Shown piece by piece: positions 46,421 to 55,913 of a stretch of 64,000 nucleotides of DNA (positions are counted from its first letter, which is position 1; each line of letters starts with the position of its first letter). Position numbers and translations under genes: made by a program. The stretch is taken from contig JAYKKI010000150.1 of assembly GCA_039881145.1 (NCBI GenBank), positions 930,001 through 994,000 on the forward strand. Direction: 5' to 3'. The notes beneath the pieces are model-generated. The model searched no databases and was not told the origin of the DNA. It saw only the letters and a program-made list of their open reading frames with translations. This DNA comes from Druceiella hillmani. Taxonomy: Eukaryota > Arthropoda > Insecta > Lepidoptera > Hepialidae.

Positions 46421-49400
46421 CTGTTGTGTGCCCTAAAACTATATATAAAAAAACACAGTGTGAAAATTAAATTGTGTTTTAAAATAATATTCCGGATGTT
46501 CCGAATACCAGGCGCCTCACAAAAATCTACGCATCACGCGGCATTTGAAGGTTTTCGGCAGGCATTGCGAAGCAGGCTTCAGCTAGTTTTATTCGACCGT
46601 TGTTGTGTACAGATATATGTTACTGTGGACAGAAAAACCGAATTAGCAAGCTGAGAACATGGTGCAATCTGGATTGTGAGCGTTTTAAAAATCGTATATT
46701 AAATGTAACACAGTGTGCGACTTAATATGTGCTTTAAAACATGCTCGAGATATTTCGAGTGCCACCCGCCACAAAGAAATCTACCCAACATGCGGCGTTT
46801 GAAGGTTGAAGGCGAGCATTGTGAAGTGCGCTGCAGCTAGTTTATATTGGACCGTCGGTGTGTACAGATATGTGTTAATGTGGAAAGAAAAAAACAAACA
46901 CGCAAGCTGTGAACACAGTGCATTCTGGATTGTGAGTGGTTTAAAAATCGTATATTGCATAAAACACAGTGTGTGAATTAATTTGTGCGTTAAAAAATGT
47001 TCGAGATGTTTCGAGTGCCACACACCACAAATAAATCTATCCAATATGCGGCGTTTGAAGGTTTTCAGCGAGCATTGCCAAGCGCGCTGCAGCTAATTAA
47101 TATTGGAACGTCGGTGTGTACAGACATGTTTTACACAATGCATTCAAAATTGTGATTGTTTTTAAAGTCATATATTAAAAAAACATAGTGTGAAAATTAA
47201 TTTATAATTTAAAATAACATTCCGGATGTTCGGAATGCCAGGCGCCATATACAAATTTACGCATAATGCGGTATTTCAAGGTTCTCGGCGAGCATTGCGA
47301 AGCAGGCCGCAGCCAGTTTATATTGGACCGTCGGTGTGTACAGACGTGTGTTACACAGTACATTCTAGATTGTGAAAATTAATTTGTGTTTTAAAATATA
47401 ATTCCGGATGTTTCGCGTGCCAAGTGCCACATACAAATCTACGCATCACGCGGCATCTGAAGGTTTTCGGTGAACATTGTGAAGCAGGCCGCAGCTAGTT
47501 GAAATTCGACCGTTGGATTATACAGATATGTGTTAGAGTGGCAAGAAACAATCAAGCGCGCAAGCTGAGTACACAGTGTATTCTAGATTGTGAGTGTTTT
47601 TAAAATCATATATTTAAAAAAACACTGTGTAAAAACTAATTTGTGTTTTAAAATAATATTCCGGATGTTCCGAGTGCCAGGCGCCACACAGAAATCTACG
47701 CATCACGCGGCATTTGAAGGTTTTCGGCAAGCATTGCGAATCAGGCTGCAGCTAGTTTTATTCGAACGTTGTTGTGTACAGATATGTGTTACTGTGGAAA
47801 GAAAAAACATACGCACAAGCTGAGAACACAGTGCATTCTGGATTGTTAGTTTATTTAAAACCATATAATAAATAAAACACAGCATGAGAATTAATTTGTG
47901 TTTCAAAAAATTATCGAGATTTTTCTAGTGCCACCCGCTACAAACAAATTATCCGACATGCGGCGTTTGAAGATTTTCGGCGAGAATTGCGAAGCGCGCT
48001 GCAGCTAGTTTAGATTTTACCATTGCTGTGTACAGAGATGTGTTACACAGTGCATTCTAGGTTGTGATAGTTTTTAAAGTCATATATTGAAAAAACATAG
48101 TGTGAAAGTTAATTTGTAATTTGAAACAAATATTCCGGATGTTTCGATTGCAAGGCGCCACACACAAATCTACGCATCATAGGGCATTTGAAAATTTTCG
48201 GTGAGCATTGCGAAGCGGGCCGCAGATAGTTTATAGCATTGGTGTGTACAGATATGTGTTACTGTGGAAAGAACAAAACAAACGCGCAAGCTGAGAACAT
48301 AGTGCATTCTTGATTGTCAGTGGTATTAAAATAGTATATTAAATAAAACACAGTGTGAGAATTAATTTATGCTTAAAAAAATATTCGATAAATTTTGAGT
48401 GCCACCCGTCACAAACTAATATACCCAACAAGTGGCGTTTGCAGAGTTTTCGGCGAAAATTGCGAAGCGCACTGCAGCTAGTTTATATTGGACCGTCGGT
48501 ATGTAAAGGCGTGTGTTACACAGTGCATTCTAGATTGTGAAAATTAATTTGTGTTTTAAAATAATATTCCGGATTTTCCGATTGCCAGGCGCCACACACA
48601 AATCTACGCATCATGGGGCATTTGAAAATTTTCGGTGAGCATTGCTAAGCATGCCGCAGCTAGTTTATGTTCGACCGTTGGTGTGTGCAGATATGTGTTA
48701 CACAGTGCATTTTAGATTGTGAAAATTAATTTGTGTTTCAAAATAATATTCCAGATGTTCCGATTGCCAGGCGCCACATACAAATCTACACATCACGCGG
48801 TATTTGAAGGTTCTCGGCGAGCATTGCGAAGCAGGCCGCAGCTAGGTTATATTTGACCATTGGTGTGTACAGATATGTGTTACCGTTTAAAAATCATATT
48901 TTAAAAAAAACAAAGTGTGAAAATTAATTTCTGTTTTAAAATAATATTCCGGATGTACGGAATGGCAGGCGCCACACACAAATCTACGCATCATGAGACA
49001 TTTGCAAATTTTGGTGAGCATTGCGAAGCGGGCCGCAGCTAGTTTATATTGGACCGTCGGTGTATAGAGACGTGTTACACAGTGCATTCTAGATTGTGAA
49101 AATTAATTTGTGTTTTAAAATAACATTCCGGTTGTTCCGAGTGCCAGGCGCCACATACAATTCTTCGCATCACGCTGCATTTGAAGGTTTTTGGCGAGCA
49201 CTGCGAAGCGGGATGGAGCTAGTTTATATTCAACCGTTGGTATGTACAGATATGTGTTATTGTGGAAAGAAAAAAAACAAATGCGCAAGCTGAGAACACA
49301 GTGCATTCTGGATTGTGAGTGTTTTAAAAATCATACATTAAATAAAACAAAGTGTGAGAATTAATTTGTGTTTAAAAAATTTTCTAGATTTTTTTAGTGC

Positions 49401-51068
49401 CACCCACCACAAACAAATCTACCCAATATGCGGCTGAAGGTTCTCGGCGAGCATTCCGAAGCAGGCCGCAGCTAGTTTATATTCGACCGTCGGTGTTTAC
49501 AGACGTGTGTTACACAGTGCATTCTAGATTGTGAAAATTAATTTGTGTTTTAATATAATATTCCGGATGTTCCCAGTACCAGGCGACACATAAAAATCTA
49601 CGCATCACACGGCATTTGAAGGTTTTCTGCGATCATTGCGAAGCGGACCGCAGCTAGTTTATATTCGACCGTCGGTGTGTACAGATATGTTACTATGAAA
49701 AGAAAATAACAAACGCGCAAGCTGAGAACACAGTGCATTCTAAATTGTGATGTTTTTAAAATGAAATGTTAAAAAAAACACAGTATGAAAATTAATTTGT
49801 GTTTTAAAATAATATTCCGGATGTTCCGATTCCCAGGCGCCACACACAAATCTACGCATCATGGGGCAATTTAAGTTTTTCGGTGAGTATTGCGAAGCGG
49901 ACCGCAGCTAGTTTATATTCGACCGTTGGTGTGTACAGATATGTGTTACTGTGGAAAGTAAAAAACCAATACGCAAACTAAGGACACGGTGCATTCTGAA
50001 TTGTGAGTGTTTTAAAAATCATATATTATATAAAACACAGTGTGAGAATTAATTTGTCCTTTAAAATATTTTCAAAATTATTCTAGTGCCTCCCGCCACA
50101 AACAATTCTGTCCAACATGCCGCGTTTGAAGGTTTTCGGCGAGCATTGCGAAGCGCGCTGCAGCTAGTTTATATCGGACCGTCGTTGTGTACAGACGTGT
50201 GTTACACAGTACATTCTAAATTGTGAAAATTAATTTGTGTTTTAAAATAATATTCCGAATGTTTCGAGTGCCAGGCGCCACATACAAATCTGCGCATCAC
50301 GCGGCATTTGATGGTTCTCGGCGAGCATTGAGAAGCGGGTCGAAACTAGTTTTTATTCGACCCTTGGTGTATACAGATATGTGTTATTGTGGAAAGAAAA
50401 AAACAAACGCGCAAGCGGAGAACACAGTGCATTCTGGATTGTAAGTGTTTTAAAAATCATATATTAAATAAAACACAGTGTGAGATATAATTTGTGGTTT
50501 AAAAAAATTTCAAGATGTTTCTAGTTCCACCGCCACAAACAAATCTACCCAACATGCGGCGTTTGAAGGTTTTCGGCGAGCATTGCGAAGCGCGCTGTAG
50601 CTAGATTATACTGGACCGTCGGTGTGTACAGACGTGTGTTAGAGAGTGCATTCTAGATTGTGAAAATTAATTTGTGTTTTAAAATAATATTCCGGATGTT
50701 CCGAGTGCCAGGTGCCACATACAATTCTTCGCATCACGCGGCATTTGAAGGTTTTTGACGAGCATTGCGAAGCGGGACACAGCTAGTTTATATTCGACCG
50801 TTGGTGTGTACAGATATGTGTTACTGTGGAAAGAAAAAACAAACGCGCAAGCTGAGAACACAGTGCATTCTGGATTGTGAGTATTTTAAAAATCATATAT
50901 TAAATAAAACACAGTGTGAGAATTAATTTGTGTTTAAAAAATTTTCGAGATTTTTCTAGTGCCACCCGCCACAAACAAATCTACCCAACATGCGGCGATT
51001 GAAGGTTTTCGACGAGCATTGCGAAGCCCGCTGCAGCTAATTTATATTGGACCGTCGGTGTGTTACAC

Positions 51069-51080
51069 AGTGCATTCTAT
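51069..51080 (+). repeat. Target-site duplication, left copy
   Basis: AGTGCATTCTAT, identical to 55,902-55,913. It is the satellite landmark AGTGCATTCTA followed by T. R1 elements of rDNA are known to make duplications of similar length (about 14 bp). Confidence 0.85.
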
Positions 51081-51801
51081 ATTCACAGTCTGCCTCTGGC
51101 CATTGTCGTGAGCGGATGTGTTCCGGTGTCACTCCGCTTTAAATTTTTTTTAAAAATAGTTTAAGTTGGAATTTTTCGGTTTTTTCTTTTTGAATTAACC
51201 ACATAAAGATCCCCTCTATTGGTTTCTACTATCTTCCCGTTCGGGGTGGAGTGCTATGTGACTTTTCCTATATTTATAAATTGGTGTGCAGTGCGAGTGA
51301 CTTTTATATACTTGATCTAAGTGACATCTCCCGGGAAACATTGGTTTTCCGGGAAGTATCTATATAATTTAACTTTATTATCAAGCGATGTGTGATTTTA
51401 AGTATTGGTGTTTGTTTGGCGTAATTTCTGCTGGTTTGATACGGACAAAAAACTTTAAGTAAGTGTGCCTATGACTTAATAACTTTATTAACTGTTATAA
51501 CTTTCAGTTTTCCTAGTTCAACCAGTGTTAGTATATTGTTCTAACTTATACTTTTTGCTTTTCATTGTTTAATCTGTGATATTTTGTGGAAAAATAGGGT
51601 TTATCTACCTTTATCTGTTAAGCTTCTAGAAACTTCCATTTTGGTCGGCTCAACGTAGCTCCCGTATTACGCTACGGGGTTCTCACTAAGAGACGTTGTC
51701 TTGGCAACGGGCCTCTGATTGGCTCGTCTGCCCCGTACGTCGTCGATAATTACGTCGTTGCGTGCGTCAGGCACACTATCCATTTCGGTGCATAGCGCTT
51801 G

Positions 51802-51952
51802 TTGCCTAGCAACGGACAAGAAGGCGCCATATTGCCTAGCAACGGACCGGAAGGCGCTATATTGCCTAGCAACGGACAGGAAGGCTCCATATTGTCTAGC
51901 AACGGACAGGAAGGCGCTATATTGCCTATCAGCGGAAGGGAAGACGCCATAT
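51802..51952 (+). repeat. 30-bp minisatellite, five units, each with an X-box-like palindrome
   Basis: TTGCCTAGCAACGGA begins units exactly 30 bp apart (conserved TGCCTAGC at 51,803, 51,833, 51,863, 51,893 and 51,923; the fourth reads TGTCTAGC and the fifth TGCCTATCAGCGG). The first contains GTTGCCTAGCAAC, which fits the RFX-factor X-box form GTTRCC-N-RGYAAC; later units read ATTGCCTAGCAAC. Two more X-box-like sites flank the array at about 51,694 (GTTGTCTTGGCAAC) and 52,163 (GTTGCCTAGCAAC). Because 30 is a multiple of three, frames stay open on both strands through it; these are not genes. Confidence 0.85.
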
Positions 51953-51980
51953 TGAGAACTAAGCAGCGCCATTTTTTATG

Positions 51981-52395
51981 ACAGCTGCGTTGCGCCCTGT
52001 CTACGCTAGTGACGTGCCCAGATAATAATACGGTGACACTTTTACACTTTAATTTAATTAATTAATCCATTTTGTTTTCTTTTCTTTTCTTTGCGTGTTA
52101 TTTCTATATCAATATAGATATAGGAACTTATAGATTTACAAGTGCATAGTGCCCCGACGCCCGGTTGCCTAGCAACGGGCCTGGTATGCGCTATCTTTGT
52201 TGACAGCTGCGCTGCGCTTTGCCTACACTAGTGACGTGCCCGGATAATAATGCGGTGATACTCTTACCTTATCTTTTTTTCTCTCTGTTTATTTAATTAA
52301 TTAAGTTTTTTTTTCTTTCCTTTTCTTTTCTGGGTGCAATTCCTATATTAACAAATATAGATATTTCTATATCTTATTGACTTATAGGCCTCATC
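51981..52395 (+). repeat. 222-bp tandem duplication in the R1 element 5' UTR
   Basis: ACAGCTGCGTTGCGC...CTAGTGACGTGCCCAGATAATAAT at 51,981 recurs as ACAGCTGCGCTGCGC...CTAGTGACGTGCCCGGATAATAAT at 52,203. In both units this is followed by TTAATTAATTAA, a CTTTTCTTTTCT pyrimidine run and TTTCTATATC. The second unit is partial. The second CAGCTG motif is preceded by GTTGCCTAGCAAC at 52,163 inside unit 1. Confidence 0.88.
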
Positions 52396-52514
52396 TTTAT
52401 ATTATTTGTCTACTTCTTATTCTTATACCTATTCATAAACTTATACTTATCACATACACTTATACATCTTAACATTATACGTATACCTTAGTATATAAAC
52501 TTTTAGCATTTAAT

Positions 52515-53135
52515 ATGAGTGAAAGTGGTGACCCCCCTGATAAGGGGGGCAAGAGACCTAGGTCTGAAAGCCCAGCTGGATCTAGGAAGATACTCATTGA
52601 TGAGGGCTTTATCTCAAAGGTTGTTATTGAGGCTCCCAACAAATTGAGGGAAAGAGACGAAGAGCTGAGGAGGGAGGAGAAATTGAGAACCTCCTCATGC
52701 ATTGAAATGAGCTCTCATCCTGAGGAGGAGGAAGATGAAGAGGATGAATCAACGGTCTACAAATCCCCTCCCATTACGGTAAGACGTGCAGAACGTGATA
52801 ACGCAGAAGCCAGAAGCAAAGAACAAATTCTTATTGCCATAGCTTCCATTGAGGAAATTAATGACCTGGTCTGTGGCTCAGGTGACAAGATGTTTTAGAT
52901 GTATGGCCACCTGTATGGCCATGTTGCACGGCATTGCAAAGATGAGCTCTATTGCAACAGGTGCACTAAAAAGGGGCACGATGGGAAAGATTGTCCCAGC
53001 GCCCCCGAGTCGGAGATCTGTGTCACCTGGACAAGATTTAGAAAGGAGGCAGGACACCGTGTCGGTACTGATGCCTGCCCTGCATTCAGGGTAGCATTAG
53101 AAAGGACAGTGCGACAGACAGCATACTCACCATAA
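52515..53135 (+). pseudogene. ORF1 (gag-like) remnant of the R1-clade element
   Basis: Begins at an ATG at 52,515 with a proline- and charge-rich N-terminus (127 codons), including an EEEEDEEDE acidic run, and stops at 52,898. Zinc knuckles follow in other frames. The first, CFRC...GHVARHC, is split by a frameshift and a short duplication of TGTATGGCCA (52,900-52,925). The second, CNRCTKKGHDGKDC, is intact (CX2CX4HX4C, about 52,956-52,997). A third, CP-ended knuckle near 53,020-53,085 is decayed. Family ORF1 proteins are several hundred residues long; here the middle is missing. ORF1 protein binds element RNA. Confidence 0.8.
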
Positions 53136-53136
53136 G

Positions 53137-54132
53137 CTGGATTTTATCCAGCTGAATGCAGGGCGGGGCTCAACAGTCTTGACCGAGCTCTCGATGACCC
53201 TTAGAGACCGCAGTAAATTTTGTATCGCGTGTGTCCAGGAGCAGGACGCCCCCAGGGGCAACAGCCTGGGATTGAAACCCTTCCTCGTTCTGGAGAAGGA
53301 GCCCGAACCCAAAGCTGCAATTGTCCTAGACCCGAAAGGGCTGGGCGTCCTCTTCCTGGATCACCTCTCAACAGAACATTGCGTATTGGCCCAGATATCC
53401 CTCGGCCCTTTACACATTGTGGTAATAAGTATCTATTTTCAGTATTCTCTGCCCACCGAATTATTTTGCGAGCACCTCAATACTGTCCTCCGCTCAATCG
53501 GGCGGAGCCCAGTTGTCATCTGTGCTGATGCCAACGCGCAGTCTTGCCTGTGGTACTCGAGGCGCCCCAATCTGCGTGGAAAAATCTTGGAGGATTTCAT
53601 CCATCAGAACGGCTTCCTGTTGTTCAACTTGCCCGGAATGCCCGTAACGTTCTCGGGACCCTCAGGAGAAAGTGATATTGATATCACTCTCATCTCGAGT
53701 AGGCTTACGGGGGGTGTGCGCAGCTGGCGGGTTGAACGGGACGTTTTCCCGAGTGATCACAGAGCAATACTATTCTCCATCTCCCAGGCGCGCCCCAGAA
53801 CCTGGGGCGCGAACCAGCACCCGATTCAGGACAGAATGCCAAGACTGGGTAGATTTGACCAAATTTTCCGCCGAGAGCTCGACAACTTTTCTAAATTGTC
53901 AAAACATGTAGTTTGTCCTAATATAATGGCTGCTGAGTTTCAAAAAAAGGTGATCATTAGTACCGAGGGAGGTCTGGGCTCGGTTCGACCTGGTCCACCG
54001 AAAAAACATCCCTGGTGGAGCACCAATCTTCAGGCCCTGCGAAGGGAGTACCGGAAAAAAAACGTAACTACCAGCGCGCTAAGAACCACGGAACTGATTG
54101 GGAACTTGTTGAGGCTCACCGGGTGGCCTTAG
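53137..54132 (+). pseudogene. ORF2 endonuclease domain, R1 clade
   Basis: Nicks the genomic target. The frame opens at LDFIQLNAGRGSTVLTEL (53,137; first ATG in frame about 53,194). It runs through CVQEQ at the catalytic-glutamate position, where the usual sequence is QEP, then VVICADANAQSCLWYS at the GDFNAH/DANA loop, FNLPGMPVTFSGPSGESDID, and FPSDHRAILFSI with the terminal catalytic aspartate-histidine pair near 53,752-53,763. These are R1-clade wordings. The frame continues past the domain to a stop at 54,132, with the next part in another frame from about 54,015. The endonuclease itself looks intact. Confidence 0.92.
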
Positions 54133-55228
54133 TAGACGCCCGGTGTAACTATAGTAGAGAGGTTAAGCAGGCTAGGCGCTCCCACTTTCGGAATTTTGTG
54201 TCTCGTGTAGGAAATTCGGATCCCTGGGGTGCTGTATACAGGAGCGTACGGAGCCCCTTGAAACCCTTTGTTTTTAGCGCCCTTAAGAGGACCGATGGGA
54301 GTTACACCGGGACATTCGCGGGAAATCGCCTAGCGATCCAAAATTCTACAAACCCATTACGCTCCTTCCGGCCTTCGGGAAGTTGCTCGAGCGAGTTGTG
54401 GCGTGCGTGCTTGGTATTTTTCTGGATATCTCCGGCGCGTTTGATAATGCCTGGTGGCCAGCCATTTTGTCCGCGTTAGAGTCCCGGGGAGTGTCAGCGG
54501 ATCTCCGCCGGATTATTATGGATTATTTTTGTGATCGAGTTGTCTTTTTACAGGACGAAGACATTGAAGTAAGGAAAACGTTGACCAGGGGCTACCCGCA
54601 AGGCTCGGTTCTTGGACCAATCCTGTGGAATGTGATGTTCGATGGTATACTTGCGATACCCTGTCAGGAATGCGGTACCATCGCTTATGCGGACGACACT
54701 CTGCTGTTGGTCGGAGGATCGAGCTCCCTCACCAAGTTCTGCTTTGCCCCACAAATGTCCGAGGCTGTCCTCTTCAAGGGCAGGCTGGCGAGGAAGTCGT
54801 CTGTGACTATGGCTGGCGCTAAAATCGGCGCGCGGGATCAAGCGACTTACCTGGGCATCGTCCTCGATTCACGGCGGAGCTTCTTACCGCAGGCGCGGTA
54901 CATCGGTGAGAGGGCTCGGGTTGCCGTCCACGCTATAGCCCGGCTTGCCGGTTCCGGCTGGGGGCTTAATAATTCGACTCTCAAGCTGATGTATACGATA
55001 ATATACCTGGGTATATTGGCTGATGCGCCATCGATTTGGGCTTCGTGGTGCGTCGGGGTCCAGCAAATTAGACGGGTGGTACTGAGATCGCAGCGTGCGC
55101 CGCTAATGGCGCTGACCAGGGCTTACAGGACCTGCTCAACGGATGCGTTGCCGGTTTTAGCGGGTCTCCTTCCTGCCGACCCCGCGATCGCAGAACATGC
55201 GGCTAACTTCGTCTTGGCTCGAGGCTAG
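54015..55228 (+). pseudogene. ORF2 reverse transcriptase, R1 clade, with internal deletions
   Basis: The pre-RT linker (about 54,050-54,330) is followed directly by KPITLLPAFGKLLERVV at 54,350-54,400. The sequence then jumps to GIFLDISGAFDNAWWPAIL at 54,410, skipping the roughly 60 residues that usually separate these motifs. RGYPQGSVLGPILWN and the catalytic IAYADDTLLLV (about 54,680-54,712) follow. A second deletion joins VGGSSSLTK to FAPQMSEAVLFKG. Then come ATYLGIVLDSRRSFLPQARY and WGLNNSTLKLMYTIIYLGI. A frameshift near 54,340 and a TAG at 55,226 also break it. The aspartate pair is intact, but the fold cannot be complete. Confidence 0.9.
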
Positions 55229-55765
55229 AGTTTCGTTACGGGTCCGTTGAACTTTGAGTTTTTGGCAAATGAACCCCTTGCAACTAGAAAAAGACGTATT
55301 TTAGAGATCGTCGTTGCTCACTGGCAGTCTAGGTGGTCCTCCCCCGATTCCAAGGGGGAAACGACCAGGTTGTTCTTTCCCGATGTTTCCGAGCGGTTAA
55401 GTAAGAACTGGCTTGTTTCCGATTATTACGTTTCCCAATTTTTAACGGTACATGGCGCATTCCGTGCCAGTTTGTTTAGATTTGCTTTGAGAGATAGCCC
55501 GGCGCGTACCTGTGGATTTGAGACGCAGGACATGACTCATGTCTTATTCCACTGTAGTGAGCACGACGATGCGCGTAGAGTTTTGTTAGAGAGCATACGT
55601 CTAAATATTAACATAGAATCACGTGAAGTCTTAAAAAGTGGTATCTTTAGTCACCCAGACTTGGTTGGGAATGGTCCGATCTTTGAGTCATTTAGAGCGT
55701 TCTCGAAGTGCATTCTTGAAAAAATGGAGATCCTAAATGACACATTGAGTAAAAGCAGACTCTAA
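55229..55765 (+). pseudogene. ORF2 C-terminal domain with zinc-finger motif, R1 clade
   Basis: Same frame as the RT after the TAG at 55,226. HWQSRWSSPDSKGETTRLFF, PDVSERL, FLTVHGAFRASLFRF and CGFETQDMTHVLFHC...H form the post-RT domain that is diagnostic of R1-clade ORF2. The cysteine/histidine cluster is thought to help bind RNA or target DNA. The usual first CX1-3C pair is reduced (RTCGFE). Stop at 55,765. Apart from the upstream stop, this segment is open for 172 codons. Confidence 0.88.
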
Positions 55766-55901
55766 CCCTGTTGGGTGGAAGCGCTGTGATTGTAGATACA
55801 TGCACTATTAGGGAACTTTCGAAGGTCCCCTTTTTGTATGACGTGGGTCGTTACGGGTCCCAGGAGGGGCCCTGAGGCAACCCGGGTGGAATGGTGGGAA
55901 T
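55766..55901 (+). other. 3' UTR of the R1-clade element with two hairpins
   Basis: 136 bp from the ORF2 stop to the target-site duplication. GGGAACTT/AAGGTCCC around TCG (55,811-55,829) pairs at seven of eight positions and is followed by a run of T. GGGTCCC/GGGGCCC (about 55,855-55,872) pairs at six of seven. There is no poly(A) or simple-repeat tail; the element ends CAACCCGGGTGGAATGGTGG then GAAT. In R1/R2 elements the reverse transcriptase recognises 3' UTR structure, so these hairpins are candidates for that role. Confidence 0.6.
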
Positions 55902-55913
55902 AGTGCATTCTAT
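55902..55913 (+). repeat. Target-site duplication, right copy
   Basis: AGTGCATTCTAT directly after the element 3' end. Satellite continues as TGTGAAAATTAATTTGTG, so removing the element restores a continuous monomer. Confidence 0.85.

Larger units (their letters stand above)
45977..51080 (-). repeat. Satellite, subfamily B, - orientation, dimeric
   Basis: Monomers read on the - strand here. Two types of about 220 bp alternate. One carries GTGCCAGGCGCC, ACCGTTGGTGTGTACAG and ATATGTGTTACTGTGGAAAG. The other carries GTGCCACCCGCC, ACCGTCGGTGTGTACAGACG and TGTTACACAGTGCATTC. AGTGCATTCT landmarks near 50,207, 50,425, 50,646, 50,864 and 51,069 show the regular spacing. Monomers are more diverged from each other than those of subfamily A. 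The last bases (51,069-51,080) are the upstream copy of the R1 element target-site duplication. Confidence 0.93.
51081..52514 (+). promoter_or_regulatory. 5' UTR/internal promoter region of the R1-clade element
   Basis: About 1.4 kb without a coding frame. The first 580 bp are AT-rich. The section 51,650-51,800 is CpG-rich and contains GTTGTCTTGGCAAC followed by GATTGGCT, an inverted CCAAT box. Then come five 30-bp repeats, a 222-bp tandem duplication, and an AT-rich lead into the ORF1 ATG at 52,515. LINE 5' UTRs carry their own promoter, so this dense repeat-and-palindrome region is the likely promoter; that is inference. Confidence 0.6.
51081..55901 (+). mobile_element. R1-clade non-LTR retrotransposon, full-ended, internally deleted
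   Basis: A 4,821-bp LINE with a long 5' UTR, an ORF1 remnant with zinc knuckles, and an ORF2 with endonuclease, reverse transcriptase and a C-terminal zinc-finger domain typical of the R1 clade. It is flanked by the 12-bp direct repeat AGTGCATTCTAT at 51,069-51,080 and 55,902-55,913. That sequence belongs to the satellite monomer, so this is a target-site duplication that fixes both ends. There is no poly(A) tail. ORF1 and ORF2 both have internal deletions, frameshifts and one in-frame stop, so the copy is non-autonomous. The RT domain and C-terminal domain fit R1/Waldo/TRAS-type elements. Confidence 0.93.

Noticed and set aside
51667..51981. Open frames of 60-101 codons on both strands over the 30-bp repeats
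   Set aside because: A repeat length divisible by three keeps several frames open; the region is the 5' UTR of the R1-clade element.
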